DNA of 20,855 nucleotides from CAZGTQ01 sp964528575 (GTDB lineage: Bacteria > Planctomycetota > UBA1135 > GCA-002686595), in contig CAZGTQ010000019.1 of assembly GCA_964528575.1 (NCBI GenBank), forward strand, positions 1-20,855, read 5' to 3'. A program made the position numbers and the translations under genes. The notes beneath the pieces were generated by a model. The model ran no database searches. It saw only the letters and a list, made by a program, of their open reading frames with translations, and had not been told where the DNA came from. This document shows, piece after piece, positions 12,288 through 19,620 of the stretch (position 1 is its first letter; the number at the start of each line of letters is the position of its first letter).

Positions 12288-14362
12288 GGGCTCTCGACGC
12301 TCGCCTCTGGCTGGGCGCGCTGTCCGTGCTCGGCGTGCTCGCGTACGTCGCCAGCGCGTTCGAGCGCAAGTCGCCCGGCCCGATCGCGCGGGTGCACGGG
12401 CGCGTCCCCGAGCTCTTCGCGGCCGACGGCTGCAAGCTCTGTCACGGCGGCTGGACGACGAGCCTGTCGGAGGCCTGCCGCGACTGCCACGCGACGATCG
12501 CGACCCAGATCGAGGACGGCGCCGGGCTGCACGGTTCGATCGCGGCCGACACCGCGCTCGACTGCGCGCTCTGCCACAGCGACCACCACGGCACGTCGTT
12601 CGCGATGGTCAACGCGCGCAGCTTCCGGCTCGCGGGCGTGCAAGAGCGCGACGCGTTCGACCACGCGCTCGTCGGCTTCCCGATGGAGGGCAAGCACGTC
12701 GAGATCGCGTGCACCGAGTGCCACGAGCACGCTGACGCCGACACGCTGCCCGCGGGCGCGCAGCGCTACGGCGGCCTGCGACGCGACTGCGCGAGCTGCC
12801 ACGAGGACCCGCACGAGGGCGCGATGCAGCGCGCGTGCGCCGACTGCCACGCGCAGGTCGACTTCGGCGCGCTGACCGCGTTCGAGCACGACGAGCGGCT
12901 GCCGCTCGCAGGCGCCCACGCGGACTTCGCCTGCCGCAGTTGCCACGCCGCGGACGGTCCGCACGCGCTCGAGCGCCTCGTCGCGACGCCCGCGGCGCGC
13001 GTCCGCGAGAGCTGGCGCGAGTGCGCCGACTGCCACTCCTCGCCGCACGACGCCGCGTTCGTCGAGGGCAACGCGCGGCTCGCGAACGTGAGCGCCGGCG
13101 CGTCGTGCGCGGCGTGCCATGACGCGGCGCACGCGACGTTCACGGGCGAGCTCGTGCGCGTCGACGCGGCGCAGCACGCGTGCGCGGGCTTCGCGCTCGA
13201 CGGGCCGCACGACGCTCTCGCGTGCGCGGACTGCCACGCCGGCGCCGGCGACTCGTTCGACTTCGCGGCGCGCTACCCGGGACGCCTCGCGGACGATTGC
13301 GTCGCGTGCCACGACGACCCGCACGGCGCCCAGTTCGCCGCGGGCGCGTTCGGTGCGACCGACTGCCTGTCGTGCCACGAGCGGCACCGCTTCGAGCCGC
13401 CCGCGTTCGGCGTCGAGGAGCACGCGCGCACGGCGCTGCCGCTGCGCGGGACGCACGGCGACGCCGCGTGCCACGCGTGCCACGAGCAGGCGAGCGAGCA
13501 CGTGCCGCGCACCTTCGTAGGGACGGCGGCGACGTGCGAGCAGTGCCACGCCGACGCTCACCGCGGCTTCTTCGACGCGCTCCTCGCCGCGCGCGATCCG
13601 GTCTCCGAGGGCACGTGCGCGAGCTGCCACCTCGAGACGACGTTCGACGAGACGCCGCACTTCGACCACGGCGCCTGGACCGGGTTCGGGCTCGCGGGCG
13701 CGCACGCGGCGGCGCGCTGCGAAGCGTGCCATCCGCGCGCCGCCGAGGCGGACGCGGCGGGGCGCACGCTCGGCTTCGTCGCGGACGAGTGGGGGACGGT
13801 CGACGGCTGCGCGAGCTGCCACGAGAACCCGCACGGCGCGCGCTTCGACGGCCCGCGTCAGCCGGCGCAGATCGACGGGCGCGCGGGCTGCGCCCGCTGC
13901 CACGACGACACGTCGTTTCGCTCGCTCTCGCGCGGCTTCGACCACGGGGTGTGGACGGGCTACCGCATCGACGGCGCGCACGCCGCGCTCGGATGCTCGA
14001 GCTGCCACGCGCCGCTGCGGCGGCCGGACGAGGAGGGGCGCACGTGGGGCCGCGCGGCGGGGACGAGCTGCGCCGCGTGCCACGCCGATCCGCACGCGGG
14101 GCAGTTCGCCGTCGGCGCGGCGACGACGTGCGAGCGCTGCCACGAGGACGCGCGCTCGTTCCGCAAGCTCAAGTTCCATCACGACGTCGACTCGCGCTTC
14201 CCGCTGAGCGAGGCGCACGCCGTGCTCGCCTGCGTCGCGTGCCACCGCCCCTGGGAGGCGGAGGACGGGCAGCAAATCGTCCGCTATCGGCCGCTGAGTC
14301 GGGACTGCGCGTCGTGCCACGGCGCGCAGCCGGGCGGACCGGTCAAGAGGAGGCCGCGATGA
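12284..14362 (+). CDS. Periplasmic multihaem c-type cytochrome, 23 CxxCH motifs
   Basis: 692 residues, starting at the ATG that overlaps the previous stop (ATGA), with GGGGAG 5 nt upstream. Residues about 8-25 are a signal sequence or anchor (possible cleavage after YVASA). I count 23 CxxCH haem-binding motifs, from C50 to C675. After four N-terminal motifs, the protein has six tandem tri-haem modules with first cysteines at residues 169, 247, 339, 418, 508 and 596, then one final motif at 675. A module reads CxxCHxxPHxxxF..., CxxCH, then F-[DEH]-H...[FL]xLxGxHxxxxCxxCH. The extra histidines could be distal haem ligands. C300 is an unpaired cysteine. It likely forms a long periplasmic haem wire between the inner-membrane oxidoreductase and the barrel protein encoded next. 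It belongs to the broad cytochrome c3/c7-like group. Confidence 0.93.
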   Translation: MRALDARLWLGALSVLGVLAYVASAFERKSPGPIARVHGRVPELFAADGCKLCHGGWTTSLSEACRDCHATIATQIEDGAGLHGSIAADTALDCALCHSDHHGTSFAMVNARSFRLAGVQERDAFDHALVGFPMEGKHVEIACTECHEHADADTLPAGAQRYGGLRRDCASCHEDPHEGAMQRACADCHAQVDFGALTAFEHDERLPLAGAHADFACRSCHAADGPHALERLVATPAARVRESWRECADCHSSPHDAAFVEGNARLANVSAGASCAACHDAAHATFTGELVRVDAAQHACAGFALDGPHDALACADCHAGAGDSFDFAARYPGRLADDCVACHDDPHGAQFAAGAFGATDCLSCHERHRFEPPAFGVEEHARTALPLRGTHGDAACHACHEQASEHVPRTFVGTAATCEQCHADAHRGFFDALLAARDPVSEGTCASCHLETTFDETPHFDHGAWTGFGLAGAHAAARCEACHPRAAEADAAGRTLGFVADEWGTVDGCASCHENPHGARFDGPRQPAQIDGRAGCARCHDDTSFRSLSRGFDHGVWTGYRIDGAHAALGCSSCHAPLRRPDEEGRTWGRAAGTSCAACHADPHAGQFAVGAATTCERCHEDARSFRKLKFHHDVDSRFPLSEAHAVLACVACHRPWEAEDGQQIVRYRPLSRDCASCHGAQPGGPVKRRPR
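12788..14245 (+). repeat. Six tandem tri-haem protein modules within the 23-haem cytochrome
   Basis: Residues about 169-654 of the cytochrome. Successive module starts are 78, 92, 79, 90 and 88 residues apart. The last haem motif of each module usually follows a 'G-x-H' element (GAHADF, GPHDAL, GTHGDA, GAHAAA, GAHAAL, EAHAVL). The modules are similar in protein but not near-identical in DNA, so the duplication is old. Confidence 0.8.
14345..14353 (+). promoter_or_regulatory. Strong ribosome binding site of the barrel protein
   Basis: AAGAGGAGG lies 5 nt before the ATG at 14359 and inside the last codons of the 23-haem gene. It is the strongest Shine-Dalgarno sequence in the operon, suggesting the barrel is translated efficiently. 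Confidence 0.7.
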
Positions 14363-16110
14363 GGAAGGCTGCGATCAAGGGGCCTTGGACGAGGGTGGCC
14401 GCGCTCGCGCTCGTGTGCGCCGTGGGCGCGGGCACGGCCGCGGGGGCGCAGGAGGCTGCCGTCGAGGCCGAGCGCGCGGACGAGACCGAGCGCATCTCGC
14501 TGCGGGTCACGTCGCAGCGGCCGCTCGGGCAGGTCGTCGTCGACCGCGGCCGCTCGGACGCGGTCGAGCGCGGCGACCGGGTGCTGCTCTTCCCGCGCGA
14601 TGGCTCGATGCGCGAGGCGACGGTCGTCGAGGTCGGCGAGCGCCAATCGATCGTCGAGCTCGTCGATCGGGCGGCGGTGATCCCGGACGGAACGCGCGGC
14701 GAGGTGCTCGTGCCGCGCGCGCGCCTCGATGCGCTCGCTCCGCCGCCCGCGCCGCCGCCCGGCGAGCCGGCGGAAGGCGCGCCCCAGGCTCCCCCGGCCG
14801 GGCCCCAGCCGCCGCGGTGGTCGCGCAAGGACGACGAATGGGAGCCGGGCATGCCGCTACTCGCGGAGGTCGGCGTCGTGCGGCCCGAGGAGCGCATCCG
14901 GCAGCTCTCCGGCCGCTACTGGCTCACCGCCGACACGACGTTCGCGACGCTCGACGACCGCTCCGACGGCTTCTACCGCGCCGGCGTCGACGTGCTGCTC
15001 GAGAACCCGTTCATGCAGGGGGGCGCGCTGCACTTCGACGGCGAGCTGAACTATCGGTTCGCCGACGTCGACGGCCAGGTCGACGACAGCGACACGCGCT
15101 TTCGGCTCGACCGCTTGTCGTACACGTGGGGCGGGTCGCGCTTCGACGCGAGCCGCTGGGAGGTGGGTCGTTTCCTGCAGCACGGCATGCCGGAGTTCGG
15201 CGTGCTCGACGGCATCGAGTACGAGCAGCGGCTCGACAGCGGCGACCGCTTCGGCGCGAGCTTCGGGTACATGCCGGAGCCGAATCCGACGTACGACTCG
15301 GGCGACGACTTGCAGGTCGCCGCGTACTACCGCTGGCTCGTCGACCCGAAGAGCTGGCTCTCGTTCGAGGGCGGCTACCAGAAGACCTGGCACGAGGGCG
15401 ACTCCGACCGCGACCTGTTCGTCGCGAAGGCGCAGTACCTGCCGCCGGTCGGTTGGAGCTTCCAGGGCACGGCGTTCGTCGACCTGTACGGTACCGAGGA
15501 CGACGTGTACGGCTCGGGCTTCGAGCTGACCGAGGCGCACGCGCGCGCGGGGCACCGTTGGGAGAGCGGGAGTCGGCTCGACATCACGTACACGAAGATC
15601 GAGTTCCCCGAGCTCCTGCGCACCGAGTTCACGCCGCCCGCCGACGCGAACGCGCTCGACCAGCTCGGCAGCGACCGCCTCGCGGTCTCCGGCTCGACGT
15701 TCCTCGCGAGCGGACAGCGGCTGCACGCGGTCGCGGGCGGCTGGAGCGACGAAGACGAGTCCGGCGGGAGCCTGGAGCTCGGCGTCGAGGTGCCCGACGC
15801 GTTCGTCGACCGCAGCCGCACCGACTTGACCGCGTTCGCCGCGAACGGCCGCTTCACCTCGGTCGCCGGCGGGCGCGTGCGCTTCGACCGGCTGACCGAG
15901 AACGGGCGCTGGGACGTGCTCTACGAGATCGCGATGCACGACCAGCTCAGCTTCGACGCCGATAACGACGATCTGCTCCAGCACTGGGTGCGGGTCGGCC
16001 GGGACTTCCACACCGAGTCGGGTTGGGGCGTCTCGCTGTACGCGGAGACGCGTCTGTGGGACGAGGAGAGCTCCTGGTCCCTCGGGTTCCACCTTCAGAG
16101 GAGCTTCTGA
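14359..16110 (+). CDS. Outer-membrane beta-barrel (porin-like) with periplasmic head domain; predicted cytochrome sheath
   Basis: 583 residues, overlapping the 23-haem cytochrome by 4 nt (ATGA). A signal peptide spans 1-30 (TAAGA|Q). Residues about 45-122 form a small beta domain ('VTSQRPLGQVVVDRGRSDAVERGDRVLLFPRDG'). A Pro/Ala/Gly-rich linker follows (about 127-152), then about 400 residues of alternating, Tyr/Trp/Asp-rich amphipathic strands typical of barrels (RYWLTADTTFATL, ALHFDGELNYRFADV, RFGASFGYMPE, SLGFHLQRSF). The last residue is Phe, the usual C-terminal signal for barrel insertion. Size and position between periplasmic and lipoprotein cytochromes match the logic of porin-cytochrome conduits such as MtrB of Shewanella and OmbB of Geobacter, although I see no MtrB-specific motif such as an N-terminal CxxC. 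The role is inferred from context. Confidence 0.82.
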   Translation: MRKAAIKGPWTRVAALALVCAVGAGTAAGAQEAAVEAERADETERISLRVTSQRPLGQVVVDRGRSDAVERGDRVLLFPRDGSMREATVVEVGERQSIVELVDRAAVIPDGTRGEVLVPRARLDALAPPPAPPPGEPAEGAPQAPPAGPQPPRWSRKDDEWEPGMPLLAEVGVVRPEERIRQLSGRYWLTADTTFATLDDRSDGFYRAGVDVLLENPFMQGGALHFDGELNYRFADVDGQVDDSDTRFRLDRLSYTWGGSRFDASRWEVGRFLQHGMPEFGVLDGIEYEQRLDSGDRFGASFGYMPEPNPTYDSGDDLQVAAYYRWLVDPKSWLSFEGGYQKTWHEGDSDRDLFVAKAQYLPPVGWSFQGTAFVDLYGTEDDVYGSGFELTEAHARAGHRWESGSRLDITYTKIEFPELLRTEFTPPADANALDQLGSDRLAVSGSTFLASGQRLHAVAGGWSDEDESGGSLELGVEVPDAFVDRSRTDLTAFAANGRFTSVAGGRVRFDRLTENGRWDVLYEIAMHDQLSFDADNDDLLQHWVRVGRDFHTESGWGVSLYAETRLWDEESSWSLGFHLQRSF

Positions 16111-16769
16111 TGCGCCCTGAGCTGCACCGAATCGTGCTCGCCGCCGCCGCGGTCCTGCTCGTCGCCGCCTGCCTCACGGGCGGCGACCGGCGGCGCACGC
16201 CGCAGCACGCGTGGTGGCGCGGCCTGGGGCCGGTCCTCCCGCACGAGACGTTCCCGGCCGACTGCCGGCTGTGTCACGTCGGCGACGACTGGCAGACGCT
16301 CGTCCCCGACTTCGAGTTCGATCATGCGCAGCTCACGGGCGTCCCGCTCGTCGGCGCGCATCAGTTCGCGTCGTGCCTGCGCTGCCACAACGACCGCGGG
16401 CCGGTGGAGGACTTCCAGCGCGCAGGCTGCGCCGGCTGCCACGAGGACATCCACGCGGGCCAGCTCGGCAGCGACTGCGAGTCGTGCCACAACCAGCGCG
16501 TCTGGCGGCCCGAGGGGCAGATCGAGCTGCACTTGCGCACGCGCTTCCCGCTCTCCGGCGTCCACGCGTCCACCGCGTGCCGGCGCTGCCATCCCGGCGC
16601 GGAGGTCGGGAAATTCGTTCCGACCGACGTCGAATGCCTGACGTGCCACCAGGACGATCTCGCGCGCGCGGTGATCCCGCCGCACGCGAACCTGGGCTGG
16701 ACGTTCGATTGCGACGCGTGCCACGTCCCGACGAGTTGGGACCGCGCGGAGCTCGATCCGAACTTCTGA
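16110..16769 (+). CDS. Heptahaem c-type cytochrome lipoprotein
   Basis: 219 residues; the ATG overlaps the barrel stop by 1 nt (TGATG) with AGAGGAG 6 nt upstream. It has a lipoprotein signal peptide with lipobox VAAC, and C21 would be lipidated. There are seven CxxCH motifs, with first cysteines at 52, 89, 107, 123, 157, 176 and 201. The segment 'CHEDIHAGQLGSDCESCH...TRFPLSGVHASTACRRCH' is one complete tri-haem module of the type repeated in the 23-haem cytochrome, and residues 52-93 look like the tail of another. It probably sits at the outer membrane, joining the barrel-spanning haem chain to the larger lipoprotein that follows, or itself enters the barrel. A periplasm-facing lipoprotein is the alternative. 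Confidence 0.9.
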   Translation: MRPELHRIVLAAAAVLLVAACLTGGDRRRTPQHAWWRGLGPVLPHETFPADCRLCHVGDDWQTLVPDFEFDHAQLTGVPLVGAHQFASCLRCHNDRGPVEDFQRAGCAGCHEDIHAGQLGSDCESCHNQRVWRPEGQIELHLRTRFPLSGVHASTACRRCHPGAEVGKFVPTDVECLTCHQDDLARAVIPPHANLGWTFDCDACHVPTSWDRAELDPNF

Positions 16770-16833
16770 TCGAGTTTCCGCGGTCCCGCGGCCGATTCCA
16801 GCTTTGGCGGGGATTCAGGCGAAGGGGGCAGGC

Positions 16834-19611
16834 GTGGGAAAGCGAAACATCGTGTTGGCGGCCGCTCTGGCGAGCGGGACTCTGGTCGGGTGCGGAGGCG
16901 GCGACTCGTCGTCCTCGGCGCTCGTCGGCTCGTCGCAGTCGTGCATGTCGTGCCACAACGGCTCGCCGGACGACGACTACAGGGGCCCGGGCATCGAGAA
17001 CCCGCACCCGTTCGGCACCGGCCCCGAGGCACAGCTCCTGTGCACCGACTGCCACGGCGGCAACCCGAACGGCGCCGACCGCGTCGCGAGCCACGTCCCG
17101 GCGCCGCCCCAGATCGGCGGCGCCACGAAGCAGGAGCACGACCGCTTCGCGTACTTCAACCGGCTCACGCTCACCGGCATCGACAAGCTGCCCGACTACG
17201 TCGTCGACGGCGTGACGTACAGCGCGCTCGACTACCTCCAGTTCATCAACCCGGGCGACCTGCGCGTCGTCGACGACGGCCGCAGTTGCGGCGCGTGCCA
17301 CGAGGATCACGTCGAGGGCGTCGGCGCGAGCATGCTCGCGACCGCCGCGGGCATGCTCTCCGGCGCGATGTACGCCGCGGGCGCCGACAACGAGGTGCCG
17401 GCGAGCCAGGGCCTCTATCAGGACACGGCGGCGGACAAGGGCTTCCGCTCGGTGAGCGACCCGAGCTGGTCGTTCGACCCCGCGAACGTCGGCGCGGTCT
17501 CCGAGCTGATCGAGTACCCGGTGTTCAGCACGTTCGGCGGCAACGGGCCGAACGACATCTTCCGCAACGACCTGTACGTCGCGGCGGGGCTCGCGGACGA
17601 CGTGCACGCGGACGGGCGCGTCGTGAGCGGCTCGCCCCTCGCGAACCTGTACCACGAGCAGGTCGCGTTCACGTGCGGCGACTGCCACCTGGGTAGCGCG
17701 GGCGCGAACAATCGCTACGGCGACTTCCGCTCGTCCGGCTGCACGGCGTGCCACATGCGCTACAGCCTCGACGGGCGCTCGGGCACGAGCGACCCGAACG
17801 TGAACAAGCTCGAGCCCGCCGATCCCGACGAGATCCAGGCGCCCGAGCGCGCGCACGTCGCGCGGCACCTGATCCGCAGCACGGCGCGCACGAGCCCGAC
17901 CGGCAAGACGATCAAGGGCATCGACGACTACTCGTGCGCGGGCTGCCACCAGGGCTCCAACCGCACGGTGATGCAGTACTGGGGCATCCGCCTCGACCAG
18001 AACCAGGACGTCCGGCGCAACTTCCAGTACCCGGCGAATCCGGCCTCGTACAAGAACACGGCGCAGGACGAGCGGCTGTTCGATCCGGTCGTCGGCAACC
18101 ACACGTTCAACGGCCGCAATGCCAACCAATACCTGCTGCGCGAGGACTACGACGGCGACGGCCGCGACGACACGCCTCCGGACGTGCACTACGAGGCCGG
18201 CCTCGGCTGCATCGACTGCCACGGCAGCTACGACCTGCACGGCGGCGACGTCGCGAACGGCGACGGCGGCGAGATCAAGAGCCGCATGGGGCAGGCCGTC
18301 GCCATCCGCTGCGAGAGCTGCCACGGCGGGGTCGACGCGTACGCCCCGACGCAGGCCGGCACGGCGCACGACGGGCAGGCGGCGGAGCTCGCGCTCGACG
18401 CGGCGGGCAACGTGCTCGACCACGTCGTCAAGGAAGGCAGCGGCTACTTCCTCTACAGCCGGCTGACGGGCAAGCGCCACTACGTCGCGCAGACGCGGGA
18501 CGTCGTCGTCGACACCGGCGTCGTGAACCCGCTGACGCAGGAGGCGGTGTACAGCGCGCTCGGCTCGTTCGCGATGGGCCGCGACGACGGCGACCCGGCG
18601 ACGGGGCTCGGGCCGCAGCAGACGGGCACGGTGCACGATGGCTTCAGCCACGACGACAACGTGTCGTGCGTCGCGTGCCACGCGTCGTGGACGAACAGTT
18701 GCATCGGGTGCCACCTCGAGGGCGAGTACTCGGAGAACCCGAACAACTTCAGCAACATCACGGGCGAGCGGATCGCGTTCCGCGAGGACAACGCGCTCTT
18801 CACGTACCAGTCCCCGGTGTTCTTCCAGCTCGGCGTCGACCCGCGCAACGAGATCGCGCCGATCGCTCCGAACACCGAGATGTTCTTCAGCTACAAGGAC
18901 CGCCACAACGCCCTGTCCGACACGTTCGCGTTCTCGGACCGCAACGGCACCGGCAACGACAAGACCGCGACGCCGTTCCCGGCGCTGTCGCACAACGCGA
19001 TGATGCCGCACTCGATCCGCGGCCGCGTGACGTCGTCGGAAGAGGGGCCGCGTTACTGCGTCGCGTGCCACCTGACCGACGGCGCGCTGAGCGCCTACGG
19101 CGAGGAGTACGACGACTTCCGCGCCGCGATCGCGACCGACGACTTCGCGTCGCTCGACTTCGACCAGTTGAAGCTGCACTTCGGCCAGAACACGGGCAAC
19201 CAGCTCGATTCGCCGCTGTGGGTGCACATGGTCGCGGGGCTCGGCACCGGCCTGTTCCTGTTCGACGAGCACGGCCGCCCGATCAACCCGCTCGACCAGA
19301 ACGACAACCGCGCCGGCTGCGATGAATCGCCTGCGGACACCTTCAACCTGGCGAACGTCGCGTTCAACCTCGACCGCATCGTCGACCAGAACGGCGCGTC
19401 GCAGGGCTCGAGCAACCACCCGATGCTCGCGCCGGGCCAGGGCCCCAACCTGCGCGACGGCGGCGCGAACACCGACATGGCCGGCCCGCTCGGCTCGGCC
19501 CTGATCGACGTGCTCACGAACCCGGCGACGGGCATCGTGCTCGACTCGTGGGTCGACGCCGACGGGACCCCGCGGGGCGACGCGGTGCCGCTCATCGGCG
19601 GCGGGAACTGA
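16834..19611 (+). CDS. Large undecahaem c-type cytochrome lipoprotein, probable cell-surface terminal cytochrome
   Basis: 925 residues from GTG 16834, chosen because AAGGGGG ends 5 nt upstream and the signal peptide starts at once; an upstream TTG (16804) would add ten unneeded residues. The lipobox LVGC puts the lipid on C20. There are eleven CxxCH motifs with first cysteines at 37, 70, 152, 281, 303, 368, 459, 493, 612, 623 and 742. They are far sparser than in the two preceding cytochromes, with long haem-free stretches (75-145, 157-280, 498-611, 628-741, 747-925). 'DYDGDGRDD' (438-446) looks like a calcium-binding DxDGDGxxD loop. The 180-residue C-terminal part has no haem motif. It could be the surface electron-exchange partner or a substrate-specific reductase/oxidase; I recognise no named family. 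It follows the heptahaem gene after 64 nt. Confidence 0.9.
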   Translation: MGKRNIVLAAALASGTLVGCGGGDSSSSALVGSSQSCMSCHNGSPDDDYRGPGIENPHPFGTGPEAQLLCTDCHGGNPNGADRVASHVPAPPQIGGATKQEHDRFAYFNRLTLTGIDKLPDYVVDGVTYSALDYLQFINPGDLRVVDDGRSCGACHEDHVEGVGASMLATAAGMLSGAMYAAGADNEVPASQGLYQDTAADKGFRSVSDPSWSFDPANVGAVSELIEYPVFSTFGGNGPNDIFRNDLYVAAGLADDVHADGRVVSGSPLANLYHEQVAFTCGDCHLGSAGANNRYGDFRSSGCTACHMRYSLDGRSGTSDPNVNKLEPADPDEIQAPERAHVARHLIRSTARTSPTGKTIKGIDDYSCAGCHQGSNRTVMQYWGIRLDQNQDVRRNFQYPANPASYKNTAQDERLFDPVVGNHTFNGRNANQYLLREDYDGDGRDDTPPDVHYEAGLGCIDCHGSYDLHGGDVANGDGGEIKSRMGQAVAIRCESCHGGVDAYAPTQAGTAHDGQAAELALDAAGNVLDHVVKEGSGYFLYSRLTGKRHYVAQTRDVVVDTGVVNPLTQEAVYSALGSFAMGRDDGDPATGLGPQQTGTVHDGFSHDDNVSCVACHASWTNSCIGCHLEGEYSENPNNFSNITGERIAFREDNALFTYQSPVFFQLGVDPRNEIAPIAPNTEMFFSYKDRHNALSDTFAFSDRNGTGNDKTATPFPALSHNAMMPHSIRGRVTSSEEGPRYCVACHLTDGALSAYGEEYDDFRAAIATDDFASLDFDQLKLHFGQNTGNQLDSPLWVHMVAGLGTGLFLFDEHGRPINPLDQNDNRAGCDESPADTFNLANVAFNLDRIVDQNGASQGSSNHPMLAPGQGPNLRDGGANTDMAGPLGSALIDVLTNPATGIVLDSWVDADGTPRGDAVPLIGGGN

Positions 19612-19620
19612 GCCCGCCTC

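Noticed and set aside
12284..14245. The regular CxxCH spacing as a CRISPR-like or DNA-level repeat array
   Set aside because: The repeat exists at protein level only; DNA units differ and lie in one continuous reading frame.
16778..16791. CCGCGG-TC-CCGCGG repeat after the heptahaem gene as a terminator
   Set aside because: The loop would be only 2-4 nt, there is no T-tract, and the next gene follows within 43 nt with a good ribosome binding site.
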